Assembly: GCA_013398055.1 (NCBI GenBank)
Contig: VZRS01002418.1
Coordinates: 32,383 to 96,382, forward strand
From: Ifrita kowaldi
Lineage: Eukaryota; Chordata; Aves; Passeriformes; Cinclosomatidae
Length of the DNA stretch: 64,000 bases
Direction: 5' to 3'
The position numbers and the translations under genes were made by a program. Under the pieces are notes generated by a model that made no database searches, was not told where the DNA came from, and saw nothing but the letters and a program-made list of their open reading frames with translations. Shown here one piece after another: positions 34,471-48,613 of the stretch (position 1 is its first letter; each line of letters starts with the position of its first letter).

Positions 34471-37400
34471 TGGTTGGTTTATTTTGTGTAGAATATCAGT
34501 GATCAAATCAAGGGAGAAAGCAGATATTGCAGTGTGCCTCATTTTCCAATTACCTCTCTGACTTTCATTATTCCTGACTTAAAAATTTGTTTTCAAGCCT
34601 TGCATGACCGAGGTTGGACTAATGGTGAATCTACAGCTGCCCAGGTTACCTTGAGATGACATCAATGTGCAGACATCAAAGATGATGAAAAAAGTGCCTT
34701 TTAATGCAGTCTTTTCTGAGTGGATTAATAAAAGGTCAGACATTCATGCTGCAGTCCTGATTTCACATCAGGAGAAATGTACCTTCCTGAGCCTTTCACG
34801 ATGAGAATTTCAGATTGTGGGATGTCTGACAAATTTAGTTTTCAACTGCATGAAAATTAACAACTAGGCTGTCTCCCCCTCAAAATCTTAGTGGAATAGA
34901 CAGAATTTTTTAGAAATCTCTATTTCTAATTACATCAAAATGAAACTGAAAGGGGTTTATGCTTTTCCACTTTTTCCCCCAGTGGGTCACTCAGTCACTA
35001 CTTATCTTAAAATCTCTTCCAAAACTTTCCTTGTTATTTCCTCATAATCTTGCATGCTGTGAAATAATTGCCATATGAAATGTTTTGGCATATAAATGAG
35101 TTCACCATATAAAATATATATGGTGTTACATTGAGAATTCATAGCTGGATCTTCACAGTAGCTAAAAGAACTCAATTATTAAGGGAATTTTTTTTGCACC
35201 ACTTCAAAGAGAAAGTGACATTAAATGTAAATATTCTTAGTATTGCAATTGTTATCACCATTCACTGAAAATCCCTTTTAGAGCATCCTCACAGGGGTAA
35301 ATAGTTTGCAAGAAACAAAATCTGCCTGTTCTGGACACAGATTCTGCTCAAAGGAGACACCAGTCCTTTTGCTGAACATTTCAAGGTTGTGCTTATTAAT
35401 TGAGTCTATTTTGGCATTGTATTTTTCTGAACAGGACTGTTCTGAAATTATCAGTTCTCCTGAAAACCCATAAATGTGGATTTTTGGCTTCTGATTTTGA
35501 AAATCTTGGCTATAAGTTTTATATAGTGATTCTGTCTGTTGAGAGAACACTTAGCCTGAGATCTCATCTGGATTTAGAAGACAAAGACATTTTGTCTTTT
35601 GCTTGTCAGTTTATTGTTTTTCATGTTTCAATTTTGCTAGAGTTGAAAATGGCTTTTCCTTTCTTTGCAAGCTAAGAAATAAATCCTTCTTAAGAGTGCA
35701 GCCGTTCTGCCATTCCTTGAATTACTAAGAACATTAATAAAATTCAGTGAAATACAAAGTGTTCATATTAATGAGAGTTCAGAGGCTTCTAAAATATTTG
35801 AAGCAATAATATTTCATGGATTATGCTGGAGTACTCTCTGCAGAGGTCAACTGTGATATGATCACTGAAACCTGTGGCTGTGCTGTAGCTTTAGGAAACC
35901 TGTGTGAAAATAAACCACATGGCTTTGATGGGCCAAAGCAGCCAGCAGGAAACAAGGGCAGAGCTCTCCACTTGCTGCAGAGCACTGATGGCATGAGAGA
36001 GGCCATTAAAACAAATAATATAAATGAGCCTGAGCTGGCTATAAGACCTGCAAGGTGATTAATGCCTGTGGTGACAAGTTGGAGGCATAGGAGGAGATTA
36101 AAGATTAAGTTAAAGGTAAGAGTGCTAACAGGCCTTTTCCTGCCCAGCGCTTCTAATTGCTCTTCCTTCCTGCAAATCCAGTGGCCAACGCTGCCTGCAC
36201 AGCACCACATTCCTCCCTGAGACTTGTCAGGCTGGTAGATAAATGAAATACTTCTTTTCAAATACTTTCTTCTGTCTTTTCTTCCTTTTAAAAAAATTTT
36301 GTTCTTTTCCCCTCTATTTCCTTTTCTACTTTGTCCTTTTCAGCCTGCTCTCTCATCCCTTGAGTACATAGGAAAAAAATTCAGAAGTCATGTGGAAGCT
36401 GTTGCTGTTGGCTTCAGGCAGTGTCCAGCACAGGGACATTAAGTGTAGGTTGGGCCAATCCAGCCTCCAGCTGCCCAAAATGGTGCAGTGGGCAGAGAAG
36501 AGGCCACCAGGAGGCCTAGGCAAGGTCTGCAAATTTCTCTCACTCAGCTTTCCAAAACAATTGTTCAAAGAACAAGAAAAACCTCGAGTATCAAAAAGCC
36601 CGATCCCCTGACCCGCTAAGGCTCAGTTGTAGTGTGTCTACTGCCTTATTTGCAGGAGGTTTTAACACTTGACCTGAAAAGTCAACAAAAGAATCACCAT
36701 CTCCCATCTTAATAAATTAAGTTCTATCTTCTCTAATCACTTCCTACAAACACACAAAGTCATCTGTTTCCTTTTGGCTTAGATCTTGTATAATGTTTGG
36801 AGGAAGAAGGTCTACTTTTGTCAGCACCCCTGTTAAATTTATTTGCTTTTCTAGTTCAAGGAAAAAAGCCTATAACTCTGAAAGTCATCCAATGCTCTTA
36901 TTTATTTATTTTGCTCCGTTTGATTGATACATCTTTGTTCTGAGCTTACACAAAATTGACCACAACTCCAGTAAAAGTGCCTCTTGTTAAAACACTTCCA
37001 GAATATCCACGTGTTCCCCTCCTGCGCTTGTCCCGCGTGGGAAGAAACTTGACCCGAGATGGAGGAGCTTTGATTTCAGAGGTGCTCCATCAGAAACCTT
37101 CCTGGATGATGAGTCCAGAGCTTGATAATTATTCAGAGTGCTTTGCTGCATGTAACGCTGCTTCTTGAGTTACAAGCAAGGGTTCTCAAGCTCAGATGGA
37201 AATAGGGCAGCTAGTTTGACTTCCCTTTGTGTCTGAGAAAGCTTTCACCTGGCTCAGTGGGCAAAGGAGTCCCTTGGAGAAGCAGAAATGTCACCCTGAG
37301 ATACCATCAGTGCCAGCATACACAAATAGATGCCTCTGAGCACTGTTTCATAGTTGTTCATTGGTTCTTTCTGGCATAATTTGGAGAACAAACTGTAAAA

Positions 37401-38029
37401 GATGAAGCTGATGGTCATTTGTGTAAATATCTGTAAATACGCTTGTGTCTATGAATGTATATATACATATATATTTATTTATTTCTTGTTTCATGGGCCA
37501 CCAAGATTTATTGTCCTTTGTAGTAAATATTGACCTTGGATTTATCTCAGTCAATGTTTACCTCTTAGGCCAATAAATCTTGAGGTTCACCTTAACAGAA
37601 GTCAATATCTGCTTAGTGTTCAGCTCCATCATTAATATAAATATTTTAGTGACCTTTGCATGTATTAGTCTATTTTTTAAAGTCAGCTTAGTGTTACCAA
37701 TCCTATAGCACATCAGTAGTTTATTTTTCAGTTGTTTATTCCTGTGAGATTTTTTTAACAACCTCTGATATTCCTGTGGAGGTGTTGCAGAGGGTGTTTT
37801 ATGAAGAGAATCTCAGGAATGTGCGTGCAAGTCGCTGTTTCCAGTGGGAAGGGAGGTGGCCCTTAGCACCCTGGGATATCTGTGTGGTTCATCACGTATT
37901 TACCTACTACCAGGGTCCAAGCACTGCTTTGATTGCTGCCTCTTTTCTGGCCATTTTTCAAGACTTTCTTTGTAAGAGCAAATCTTTCTGAGATCAGGTA
38001 TTTGCTTTTCTGTATCTGTCACTGAGTTT
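34471..38029 (+). other. PRKAR1B: PRKAR1B long intron, segment with no gene
   Basis: This is AT-rich intron with an AT hairpin at 35103-35125, an E-box CACGTG in a CpG-bearing patch near 37009, and TA/TTTA-type simple sequence near 37455-37485. No recognised coding or RNA gene. Confidence 0.8.
35103..35125. repeat. AT-rich hairpin, 9-bp arms
   Basis: CACCATATA (35103-35111) and TATATGGTG (35117-35125) are exact reverse complements with a 5-base loop. It lies in AT-rich sequence where such hairpins arise easily. Confidence 0.8.
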
Positions 38030-38095
38030 AGGGTTAACAGGGACCTTTAGACCACCTAGTCTGACCTTTTTATCTCCTGCCATCTTTATCTCCTC
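38030..38095 (-). mobile_element. Short CR1-like 3'-end fragment (minus strand)
   Basis: AGGGACCTTTAGACCACC followed by TAGTCTGACCTTTTTATCTC resembles the diagnostic block near the CR1 3' end (reverse complement), which usually reads 'gggacct...atcatctagtc.aacc'. Only about 60 bases can be matched by eye, so this is tentative. Confidence 0.45.
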
Positions 38096-41000
38096 CATTT
38101 AAGAAGCACTTTTTGCCGCCTTCCACCTCCCCTCTCTTTTTGACCCTCGCCGAGTGAAATTTCTCCACAGTGTCCTTATTAAAGCTTTCATTTTTAATTG
38201 CATCTGATTTGGTGTGATAACATCTCAGTCTAGATTCACACTGAGGTGTCCCAAAGGAGTGCTGCTCTGTGGATCTCTCTGGGCTGTGCAGGCATTGCCC
38301 TTTCCTGCCTGGATATTTCGGCAGGAACATTGCGTCTGCATGTCACCTCGAGCCATTCAGGCGTGGCTGGGGTCCCTCCTCATGTCCTCCCACCAAAAGT
38401 GAGATCTGAAGTGGAGTCTAAATGCTCATGACCTTTTCCTGCTTCCACTGGCCACAGGAACAGGTAAAGAAGGCTCTGATTTGGTCCATGAGTTGTGAAA
38501 CCCTCTCTCTAACATAAAACAGCCTGCAGGCTCCAGGGCAGTTACTTAATTCAGGCACCAAGCTGAAAATTTTCCTTGTTATTATTATTACTGCACCACA
38601 AAGCACACACATAATGCTCGTGATTACAAACCACTTCACCAGCACAGATAAGAGAGATGTTCTTCATCCCAGAACATTCTCACTCCAAATCCCTGATTCT
38701 ACCACCCCCTTTTCATTAAATTACTCCTTTTATTCCAACTTAGAGTGCTGACTGTTCACATGGATAAAAGCTGGCAGGGTTAAACCCTTTGTGAGCCTAT
38801 AGAAAATGTTCTGTGCATGTGGAGAGGTTTCTATTATTCGTTTTAAAGGTGCTGCTGCAGTAAATGCTTTAACAACATCGTGCTATGGAGAATTCTGATC
38901 CCTGTCACATGAAACAGCATAAATGTCAGACCAGGGATTTATATGAATATTCCCCGAAGAGAAGCAAAGACAAGGAATTAGTTGTTCTCTTGTCCTATTT
39001 ATTCCCTTTAATTGGATTTATTTTTAAGTGGGCTTTAGTGTAGAAATTTCTGCTTCATTTCTTTATTGTATTTTGGAATTTCATATCAACACAGATAAAG
39101 CCTGCTTGCCCTACATTAAAAAATGTATTTAAACCAGAGGAGGTATGTTCCTTAAAGAGCAAAATCTTTTTTTTTTAAACTATTTTTTAAACCTAACCTA
39201 AATCAGTTTTCAGCTTACAGACAGAGTATTTTAAGGTGCCGGTGTTGGAGCAGTTCACAGCAGCAAACACAGGCAGGATTCAAGATTCAGAGCAATTATA
39301 GCTGCTAATACATCAGGTCTTCGAGGGAAGGAGCAGTGAAGCACTTTTTTTCCCAGAGGGATGTGTGTGCTACAGGCCACAGCGTAGCTGGTTTGTGTGA
39401 GAGACCTGATAGAGCAAGTACAGCACTTGGCTGGTTTTTGGCTCATGCCTCCCAGTCAGACTGAGGAGCAGCTTACTGTTGTCAACCTTTGATTCACAGA
39501 GTTGTGTAAATGGGCAAAAAATTCCTTTCTGTCATGCCAGAGGCCAAATTAAACAGAAATCTGTTGGCTGGGGGGGTTATTTAGTAGGGAGGAAGCAACA
39601 CGAGTCGTGTGATAATGTACTCCTGCAGGTTTTCTTTTGCAATTTGTTTCGGGGCTGGGTTTGTCCTGGTTAATTTAATGCCATAAAATACAACTCTTTC
39701 TGCTGAGAAATTGCTTTGAAATTATACCAGCGTGAAAGCAAACATGGAGTTAGCTGAGCCAAGCCAAGGTGTTTGAAGGTTTGGACTAAGACTGACCACA
39801 CAGGTCTGGGTTAATACTGACCCACCAGCCTGCCCAGTGAATTCTTCATGTCCCCTTTCAAGCAGGCATTTAAAAAATGTACTGCAGATATGCAGGAAGG
39901 CATATACAACACTGTTTTCCCCCTCTCCCATCCCAGCTATGCTAATGAAAGCCCAGCATAGCTGAGATTTCCAGATCTGCTATCACTGTGGAGAGATAAA
40001 AGTAGGCCCATGCTCGTTACACTGCAGGATTGAACGCCGGGCACTCGTGATTTTTGTAATGTTTGCGGCAGAATGCGGAAGAAAGAGGTGAGTGCAGAGT
40101 CTGCAGGGCAGGTTTTAAAAACACACTGAACTGCTGGGGAATGGGTGCTGGGAGGCTGGAAGGAGCAGGTGTTGCTGCCAGGGATATTGCTGGGTCTCTT
40201 CAAAATGTCTTTGATGTACATTGTGGTGGTTAGTGAAGGCTCGGGAAGAGAATTAATAAGAAAGATGGAATGAAGCAATGTAATGGTGTCTGAATTTATT
40301 TCCATAGGTATGAAGAAAGCGTGCCCTTAGGTCTGTGTTTGTGCACCTACAGATTTAAGCTTTTCATGCTTAAAAAGCTCCTTTTCCTTCGGAGCCCTGC
40401 AAACACAGACCACTTAAGAAAACATGCATGTTTTGCCTGATCTAATCAATCTCTATTTTCTCCTTCTTTGAATTATAGTGGAGCTGTAAAAAATGAAACT
40501 GCTTAATTGTGATAGTTCACTAAGAATTCCTACAAAAGAAGTATTTATTGTCTGGGGAAATTTTATCTCTTGTTCATTTTATTGTAGAAGATTCTATCTG
40601 GGAAATGCTGTGAATCAGAGATGAAGGGGAGTAATGATGAACTTAAGGAAAACATAAGAAAAATGTGTGGGTGTATGAGTTTGCACATGTCTGTAAGCTA
40701 TAATAGATATGCAAATAGAAAAGCAAGTGCTTGTGGACATGTGGTTTTGCGTTAGATGTGAATTTTATTCATCAGCTCCTTAACACTAGATTTACACACT
40801 TTTAAAAAACCATTCTGACTCATTCTAGAGAACCTTTATCAGCTATTTTATAATGATTTCATTTACCGATCCAATTATGAACTAAATTGAATCCCATCCG
40901 CTAACACAGGTTAAAATGTTTTTATTACAGGCAGCTGTTTGATATCTGCAGGTGTGGGAGCACACAACAAGGATGGAAATTAATTAAGCAAGATGTGGGA

Positions 41001-43639
41001 GATGGCTGCAGCCGTATGCTCTGAGCTTGTCAGCCAGGGGAGACGCGTGTCAAACACTCCGTGAGCAGTTGCAGCACACGTTCCTGACTCACAGCAGGCA
41101 CCACTCAGGGACTCGGAGCTACAACTCTGCAGAGCCTTGGCTTTGCTGTCTCACTGCTCCCCAGCTTTTCCAGTGGCCCCGTGTATTGGTATTATCAGAA
41201 TTACCCAAGGAATTTCCTGATGCGCTAAATTATTTCACACGAACAAACCCCCGCTCTCACTGCACTTGTATTGAGCATCTTGTCCTTCTTCAGCATTGTG
41301 TTATTCTTCAGCATCTTCAGCATCCTCGCAGTATTCTGATTGTTGTGTTAATGGCAAGGACCACCAGGCATGGAAGGGTGAAGATTTTAGCCTAATAACT
41401 AATGGTTCTTACCTGTTTTTGTGCTGATACAGTTGCCAGGCAGAGGCGCTGTCTTGTGGCACTCAAGGTGCACGAGGATAGTCATAAAAATAGTGTGTAG
41501 GAGCAGTAAGTATAGGATTTGAAGAAACAATTGTAATTATCAAATACAATTTAATTTTCCTACATATGTATACAGAAAACCATTAAAAGTGATTCGTTCA
41601 CGGAGTGGGGGGAAAAAAGTAAATAGATTAATATCATGTTCATGTCCAAGTTCCACAATCACAACAGTTTGTGTGTAGACATGCTCTGAATAGAAAAATT
41701 GGGTCAATTATTAGAATAAAACTTTCTCTAGCTATTTTTTCATCCTAGGAGTGCAAGAAAACATAAATACATGTAATTTCATTCATGTTGAGGGACATCT
41801 CCACCATCATCTACTCCAAGAGGTCACATAATAGTGCATTTCCAACTGCAGCCCTCTGGCAGCTCCTTAAACCTGTTCTATTTTCAGATCACTTCAGCTG
41901 TAGTAACCACGAGAGTGGGGCACAGTGGTCACCTCTATCAGGGCCACTTGCCAAGGGCCTCTTCAGCTGCGTTACCTGGCTCCTGAAGTAAGGATGAGGA
42001 GTGCACAGCCACTCTCCAGCTTCGTTGGGATAGTCCAGAAGAGGGAGCTTGAAATTAAAGAGTGAAGGGATTTAGAAGTACCAGAAGGAATAAATTGTTC
42101 AAATATGGGGGGACTTTGTTTTGGTCGCCCTTTGTCACCGGTGGAATTTGCTTCATGTTAGTAACAGCAGGGCCTTGTTTTGGGGGTGATGGTTGTTCTT
42201 GTGGTGGTGTGTTTCAGTCCAACCAGAAGCAATTTTCTTTTGGTTACTAAGTTAAAACACTTATTAGTTCAAGTATTAAGTTAAAATACTTATTTTTTTT
42301 TCAGCATGGTATCCTCCATTGCTTTTCCACAATTCTGAGAAAGTAATTAATTGTGGGAAAAACGAAAAATCATAAACCTGTGTGGCACTTAAAGGGCCAT
42401 CCCTCTGTTTAGTCAGCTCAAATGCACCAATCTCGTTTCAGTGGCACCAGGCATGAATTTGGCCCATGTTGCCTGCAGTTCATGGTTTGTTGTTGTGCTG
42501 AGCCTTCCCCTGGGTCACTTCTGTGATGCCAATGCACACAAATAACACCTTGGACTTTGTTACAGCGCCCTTTTCTGCTTCAAACAATGATGCATTTGGG
42601 GCTTCCTCGAGGTAAAAGCTTCAGCAGAGCCTGCTTGGAGCAATGCTGTGTTTTTACACTGTATAATCTCCATAAATGTCTGTCTTTGCATTAGATCCTG
42701 TACCTGCAGGCTAAGGAAAGAGTTCCTAAGTGCTGTACTGTACATACTAAACTAGAAAGAAGCCTGTGCAGTTTAGTATGTGTGTTTCTCTATATCTGTG
42801 TGTATGTATTTGTACATTTTAAGCAACTAGAAAGTGTATTTTATTGACCCAAACTCCTCTGCATTTTTGGGTTTGCTTGTTTGTTTTTCATTTTGCGTTT
42901 AAATTTGTCCCTCATCTTGAATCTTAGTTCCAGGATGAAAATCTTGAGAATGCTCGCACACAGAAAACAACAGAACAAACATGATTATGTTCGACTGAAA
43001 TAGCATTTTCAACAATGCCTTCTTTTGATTTTAGCTTTTCACTAAGAAGTGTTATTTTGAAGTAATTTCATTGTCAAAAGTAGATGCTCTGAAGTTATCA
43101 CAGTAGGACAATTAGACAGTTTCAAAACTTTTAAAACATTTTAAATGGGAATGACATCAGCTATTTCCCACAGAAATACTCAGTTTCAGCAAACTGTATT
43201 TTTCCCGAGAAAAATCACGTTGCCCAATTTCTACTCAAGGCCTCCTGGTACGCCCAGACTCTGTTGGTGAGCAGTGGTATTAGTGATGGGAAGTTGGGAC
43301 CCAGCCTCTTTGCAATTATTCACACAGAAGGGCAGATATTCCTCCCCCAGTACACAGCGAGCATATTTTCCGTGCATGAGGCATGGGATTTGCTCCAGCT
43401 GGCCTCTGACTCACGCTCCCCTGCCTCCCCCGTGTCTGCGGCCGGGCCCGGGACCACCTCATCACTCCCACTGGGAGCAGCTCTGTGCCAAGCCCCGGGC
43501 TCCCGGCAGGTGGACGGGGCTCCCAGACATCGCTGCTCCCAGCTCCTGCTCAAAGCCAGGCTGTGCAGAGCTGGCTGCTCTCACCAAGAGCCTTGCCCAG
43601 TTTGGAAACAATCCCCTTCCCTGGGCCCCTCTTCAGGGT
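38096..43639 (+). other. PRKAR1B: PRKAR1B long intron, segment with no gene
   Basis: This is intronic unique sequence. It includes a small CpG-bearing patch near 40020-40100 with a donor-like GAAAGAG|GTGAGTG, and a GC-richer block around 43390-43560. Open frames across 43264-43822 start only at TTG or GTG and run into the CR1 fragment that follows, so I do not call them genes. Confidence 0.8.
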
Positions 43640-43995
43640 CTGACCACCCTCATCGGGATTTTTCTTTCCCCTCTCGATCAGGTGGTAATTTCCTCTGTTC
43701 CCATTTGTGCCTGTTGTCTTAGCAGCAATGAGATCTCCCTGATCCTATTTTCAGAAGAGACCAAACACAGTTCTCCCCCTTCTCTTCATCTGCTCTGTGC
43801 TCCAGGCCCTGGACCATTTTGATGGCTACTGTGGACTTGCTCCAGTTTGTCAGTGTCTTTATTGTATCAGGGAGCCCAAAACTAGCCCTGGTACTCCAGG
43901 CTGTCCAAGGGGGGCTGAACAGAAGGAAATAATCAACTCCTTCAACCTGCTGCTACACTCCTGGTGATACAGCCCAGCCCACAGTTGTTCTTTAA
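43640..43995 (-). mobile_element. CR1 LINE fragment (minus strand)
   Basis: The plus strand reads, in CR1 reverse-complement order: a block ending CAATGAGATCTCCCTGATCC (near 43727), then GCTCCAGGCCCTGGACCATT (near 43798), TGGACTTGCTCCAGTTTGTC (near 43833), TGGTACTCCAGGCTGTCCAA (near 43890), and CAACCTGCTGCTACACTCCT followed by TGATACAGCCCAGCCCAC (near 43944-43983). These match the 3' ORF2 region of CR1. It is diverged but clearly recognisable, and lacks the 3' terminus at its left edge. Confidence 0.8.
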
Positions 43996-46900
43996 ATGCA
44001 GATTGTTGAAACCTATGGAACTGGTCTACTGTGGAAGACTTTGGGGAGCTGGGGCTGCTCGAAGGGGTGTCCTGTGCCTGAGCCTGGCTCTGGGCACCAG
44101 GTGGGATGGGGCTGAACATCCACATCGTGCAACGTTCCTCCTCTGTGCCTGCTCTGCCACAGGGCTTCTTGTGCCAGTGGTGATGGGTCTGGAGCTGGGG
44201 CTGGCTGAGAGAACTGTGGGTCTTCCCTCAGCTTTGGAAAAGGTTAGGTGGAGGTGACAGTAAGAAGTGGACCTGAGTTATATTTCCACCGAGGCCTGCC
44301 TCTTTGGACATGTGGTACAAGCAAGGCTTGGCGGCGTGACGCCAATGAAGTGATGCTCTGAGGGGTGGGTGAGAGGAAAAAGAGGCCAAAGCAAGGTGTG
44401 GGATTGGGCCCTGTCCTTCCTGAGCCACATTGTTTGGCCCCTTTTTTACTCCTTATTGCAGCAGTCCATGGCAGACAGCTTTCCAGATGAAGATCCCTGC
44501 AGAAACCTCCTCTGGAAGCTGCTGTTAACACGTGGAAGATGATGTGACCCATTGGCACGTACAGAGCCTGTAAAATGGATTGATGCTCTGCCCATAAAGT
44601 TGTGTTCTGTTCATTGGGTGTAACGATTAGTGAACCTATAAAGGGACTTCATAAAACAGTAAAAAATGGAAATACTTCACAGAAATAGAAGTTGATAAAT
44701 TTTTATTTCTTTCTTTCATATTTCATGTGTCTGTTAGTTACATGGGCCTGTGACTTAATACATGTTATGGAATCGGACATGGGCTTTAGTGTTAACCTGC
44801 CATTCACAATGTCCTCCCATGTCCAATTTATATGATCATTATAGTAAAATCAATGCATGTCTTAATTGTAATAATAACTAATCATCAGCCATTACAATGA
44901 AGTAATTAAATATTCTAAACTGTCAATAGCTTTGGATGCTGCTGTAATTGATTTGTTGCTGTCCTAACAGGAAGAGAAATTAACAGAAGCAGACGGGTAA
45001 TGTTTTTGTTAAGGCTTCAGTACTGACTCTTTCTTAGGTACATGCCTGCCACACCACATACTTGATTACAGCAATTGTAACCTTGGGACTGTTAATTTTA
45101 AATACCTCTGAAAAGGAACCTTTTCTTTTTACCTGGTTGCAATGCTTTTATTCTCAGTAGTCAGTAAATCATAGTAATGGTTCCTGGTGGTTCCAGTATT
45201 GTACATTAGCAAGGACTTGCAGCATTCCTAGGAACAAGCAGTGTGGATTGGAGCCTTGTACTTACACATAGCAGAGACCCTTGCCATTTATTCAGTGGTA
45301 AAGTACTGTGTTTATTCCCTCACTACACAGATGTTTATTGAAGCCAGTCTGGTTAAAATTTTGTGCTCTTGAGCTCTTACAGAGCAGGAGGAGCTGTTGT
45401 TAGAACAATTGCTAGAAAGATGTTGTCTTTTCAGGAAATGAATCATAAGAAAATCTCAGAAGTACATAAGAAGACCCCGTACACCCCCACCTCCTACCCC
45501 CCTATTTTAGAAATCTTAAAATAGTACCCAGGTAGTACCCAAAGCTACAGCTAAAGGAAGGTGGAGTTACTATCAACCCTGTTTACTAAACTTTAAAGGT
45601 ATGTAAGTAGGAAAGGTTTAAAATACTTGAATCCTGCTGCTAGGGCAGCCTCATTCCAAGAAAATGTTGCGTGTCTTTTGTTGAATTATGCCAGAACAGC
45701 TCCATATCTTTTAAAGCTGTCCTCAACAACACAGGCCTGGCTTTGTTTTGCTAGAGAGATAGCAAAAGGAGGAAAAACTGCATACTGCAAACATTGGAGG
45801 CTTTCTGAGGCTGCCTGCACAATGAAATTGTTCTGATTGAACTCTTGACAAATTATAACCTGCAGGTACAGTGAGGATTTTCCATTTTTGCCTAACACGT
45901 ATACATTTTGTCTCTTCCATTTTTCCTTCCCTGCAATGCATTCAGCACAGCAAGGGCTGGAAAGAAATCTGATTGTGAAACTGATAAATTGTCTTACATA
46001 GTTTCCCTATTTTGGCCATTGCCATGGTCTGGTTCTGAAAGTGCTTGGAATTCTCTTTCTCTCGTTTTGTTTTAACAAGCTTCTTCTCAGTTGCCTATTG
46101 CCAGTGCTGTATTACCCACAGTGCACATCATTTTTTTTTCTATCTCCTATTCTACGTTGACTCCAAGAGGCCTTGGTGTAAAAGCAGATGAGATGATTTA
46201 TTTTAATCACTCACTTTTTCTCGTGAGAAAGAGAACCCCTTGGCCCTGCCTTCTCCACTGGCTTCCTCTTAGCACAGGCATTTTCTTCTTGGCAAATGGG
46301 GGTCCATAAAATGCTACTGAATTAAATCAGCAAAGTGTTTCATTATATTTATTCTGCAATCACTGTGATAGATCCTTTTCTGGTTTAAACAGCTGCAGTC
46401 TCATTGGTTTGAGTGCAGTTTGCCTTCTTTGCATGAGAAGGCAATTGGCTCAACCTGGCCAGGTGGCCAGGAGTCATCAGAGATGCCAGACAGCAGAGGA
46501 TCAGCCCCTGTGATTCCAGGTCTGCTTGCAGTTGTTTGCAATTCCATGTACACTCATGGAAGACACTTTATGTGTTAAAACTTGCTGCAAGCCTTTGATA
46601 TCTTTGACTTTTTAAAAAATGTCTTCTAAATTTTGATATTCCCTAAGCAGACAGCTGGTATTTTTTGATTGAATAGATAGAGATTTCATGTCTAAACGCA
46701 TTTCTTGGTTTCCCTTTGCTGGATTAGTTCACTGCTCCCTGTATATTCCCTGCTGCTCACAATCTTTCCTTGTGATTTGTTTTTCAATGATACTGTCGAA
46801 AGGTTGCAAAGAATTAAAGGTGCAGAAATGCCCCTGGAAAGCATTAGTGATGTCCTGCTAGTGTCCCCCTTTGGATCTAAACATGGATATTCAGGTACAT

Positions 46901-48572
46901 ACAGTCCTACCTGCAACTACACTTCCAAGCCAAAAAATTGCCCCTGATGCCTTCTGACTGGAACAAATGCTTGGCTCCCAAATGCCACGAGCAACCAGAT
47001 ATAGATCCTCTGGGAGGAGGTAGGGAAGGTTTAAAAAAATTGCAAAGCCTGTCGAAGTCTTTGGCTTTGGAGAGGGTGAAAAAGAACCCTCCAAGTGCTG
47101 ATGCTGGGCCTGGGGCACGCTGGGTGCAGTGCAGCTCTCTTGGTTGCAGTCTCATGAAACAACAGCTTAAATACCAGAACCGGTGCCCTATTTTCTTCAT
47201 CTGTCACCTGAATAAGTCATCTGGAAAGAGGGCAAACGATACATTGTCAACAAAATAAAGAAATCCCTCTAAGCAGTTCTCATCTACAGCACAATCATAA
47301 AAATCCTGGCAAAAAATCAAACCATTTCCATATCAGTTGAGCACACAGCATTGCGAGCACGGTCGGTGTCAACAGTGCAGGGGCAGGAGACAGAGGCTGC
47401 TGTGTTCTTGGTGCTGCAGCTCAGACAGAAGATGAAATCATGGGAGTTCAACATTTGAAGACTTAACTACTGATTTTCTGGCTTTCTGTTTGTGCTGGAA
47501 TAAAACCTGCTTGTGCTTGAAAAAAAAAATTGGTTGTTAGGAATGTGTTTGCGTGTGCTTGGACCTAATTATTTTAAAAAAACCTTCAAACCCTAGAAAT
47601 GCACCTACTTTTGCAGAGCTGTAGTTACAGTCTCTGCTTGGTGGTGGGATGGTTGCAGCACTGTATTTGTAAGGGCTGTTTTTTGCTGTAATGGCCAGAC
47701 AATGATTTTGGAAGTCTTATAAAAAAATGTGTGGTACAGGAAGAAACAACACATATTTTTGACCTTGGCTGTATTGTTTATGCCTTTAGCAAGCACCACT
47801 TACTTATTCAGTATTTAAAGCTTTTGTTTTCTCTGCATAGTACAGGCCCAGGACACATGGCTTGAACTGAATGTGCAGCATCAGACCTTTATTGGGGAGA
47901 TGGAAAATACGTCTGGTTTTTTGCAGTTTCAGATTTCGGCTTGGTTCAGGAACAAATACTTCAGCTTTTTGAAGTATTTTGGTATACTGATCCTTGTGAC
48001 ATTTTTCTGTTTATTTCAGACACTGAAGGTAAAGGCAATAAGAAAAATTTCCAAACCCATTCCACACTTAGTCTGAACTGAATCAAAAGGCAGATTTCCT
48101 GTGTGGACCTTAAGCATTTGGTACTTCAGGAGGCAGTAATTTCCAGAAGGGTGGTTTTCTTTGGTGCCATTCTGAAAGGCCCAGTTCTTGGCTGCCAGGC
48201 TTGTGGGCTGAGAAACTTTGAGGCTGACTACTGATCCATATCATTGGAGAGCTGCTGATTAATGAATCTCAAACTGAGCATCCAAAAGCAGAAACACTTC
48301 GACTCAATCACTTTGAGAGATCTTGGCCTATCAATTAAGAGCAGTAATTCTCCAGTAGAAAAAGAACATGGTGATGTGTTTTCAGTGACAGTTGTGATAT
48401 TTTTGGTTGCTTACATTTATGTCAAAAACATGCCCTGGTTTCACCTTGGAGTTGTAAATCAACATCACTGTAACTTTGGGTGCCTTGAGTGTCTCTGTGT
48501 TCATACGTACTTCAGAATAATTTTTGATGACATGTCCTTCAAAGGTCTCCTTAAAAACCCAAGTCTTGGTCT

Positions 48573-48613
48573 AATAAGATTAAGACTTCACTGAAATAAG
48601 ATTAAGACTTCAC
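48573..48613 (+). repeat. 19-bp tandem duplication
   Basis: The 19 bases at 48573-48591 recur exactly at 48595-48613, separated by 3 bases. This is a recent-looking local duplication in intronic sequence. Confidence 0.9.

Noticed and set aside
35821..36261. 146-codon open frame on the minus strand
   Set aside because: No recognisable domain; it overlaps another open frame on the plus strand, as expected of chance frames in intron.
37440..37485. TA/CATA/TTTA simple sequence
   Set aside because: Impure and short; not worth listing as a microsatellite.
43264..43822. Two overlapping open frames of 152 and 182 codons on the plus strand
   Set aside because: They begin at TTG and GTG, lie in GC-rich intron and run into a minus-strand CR1 fragment. 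No recognisable protein family.
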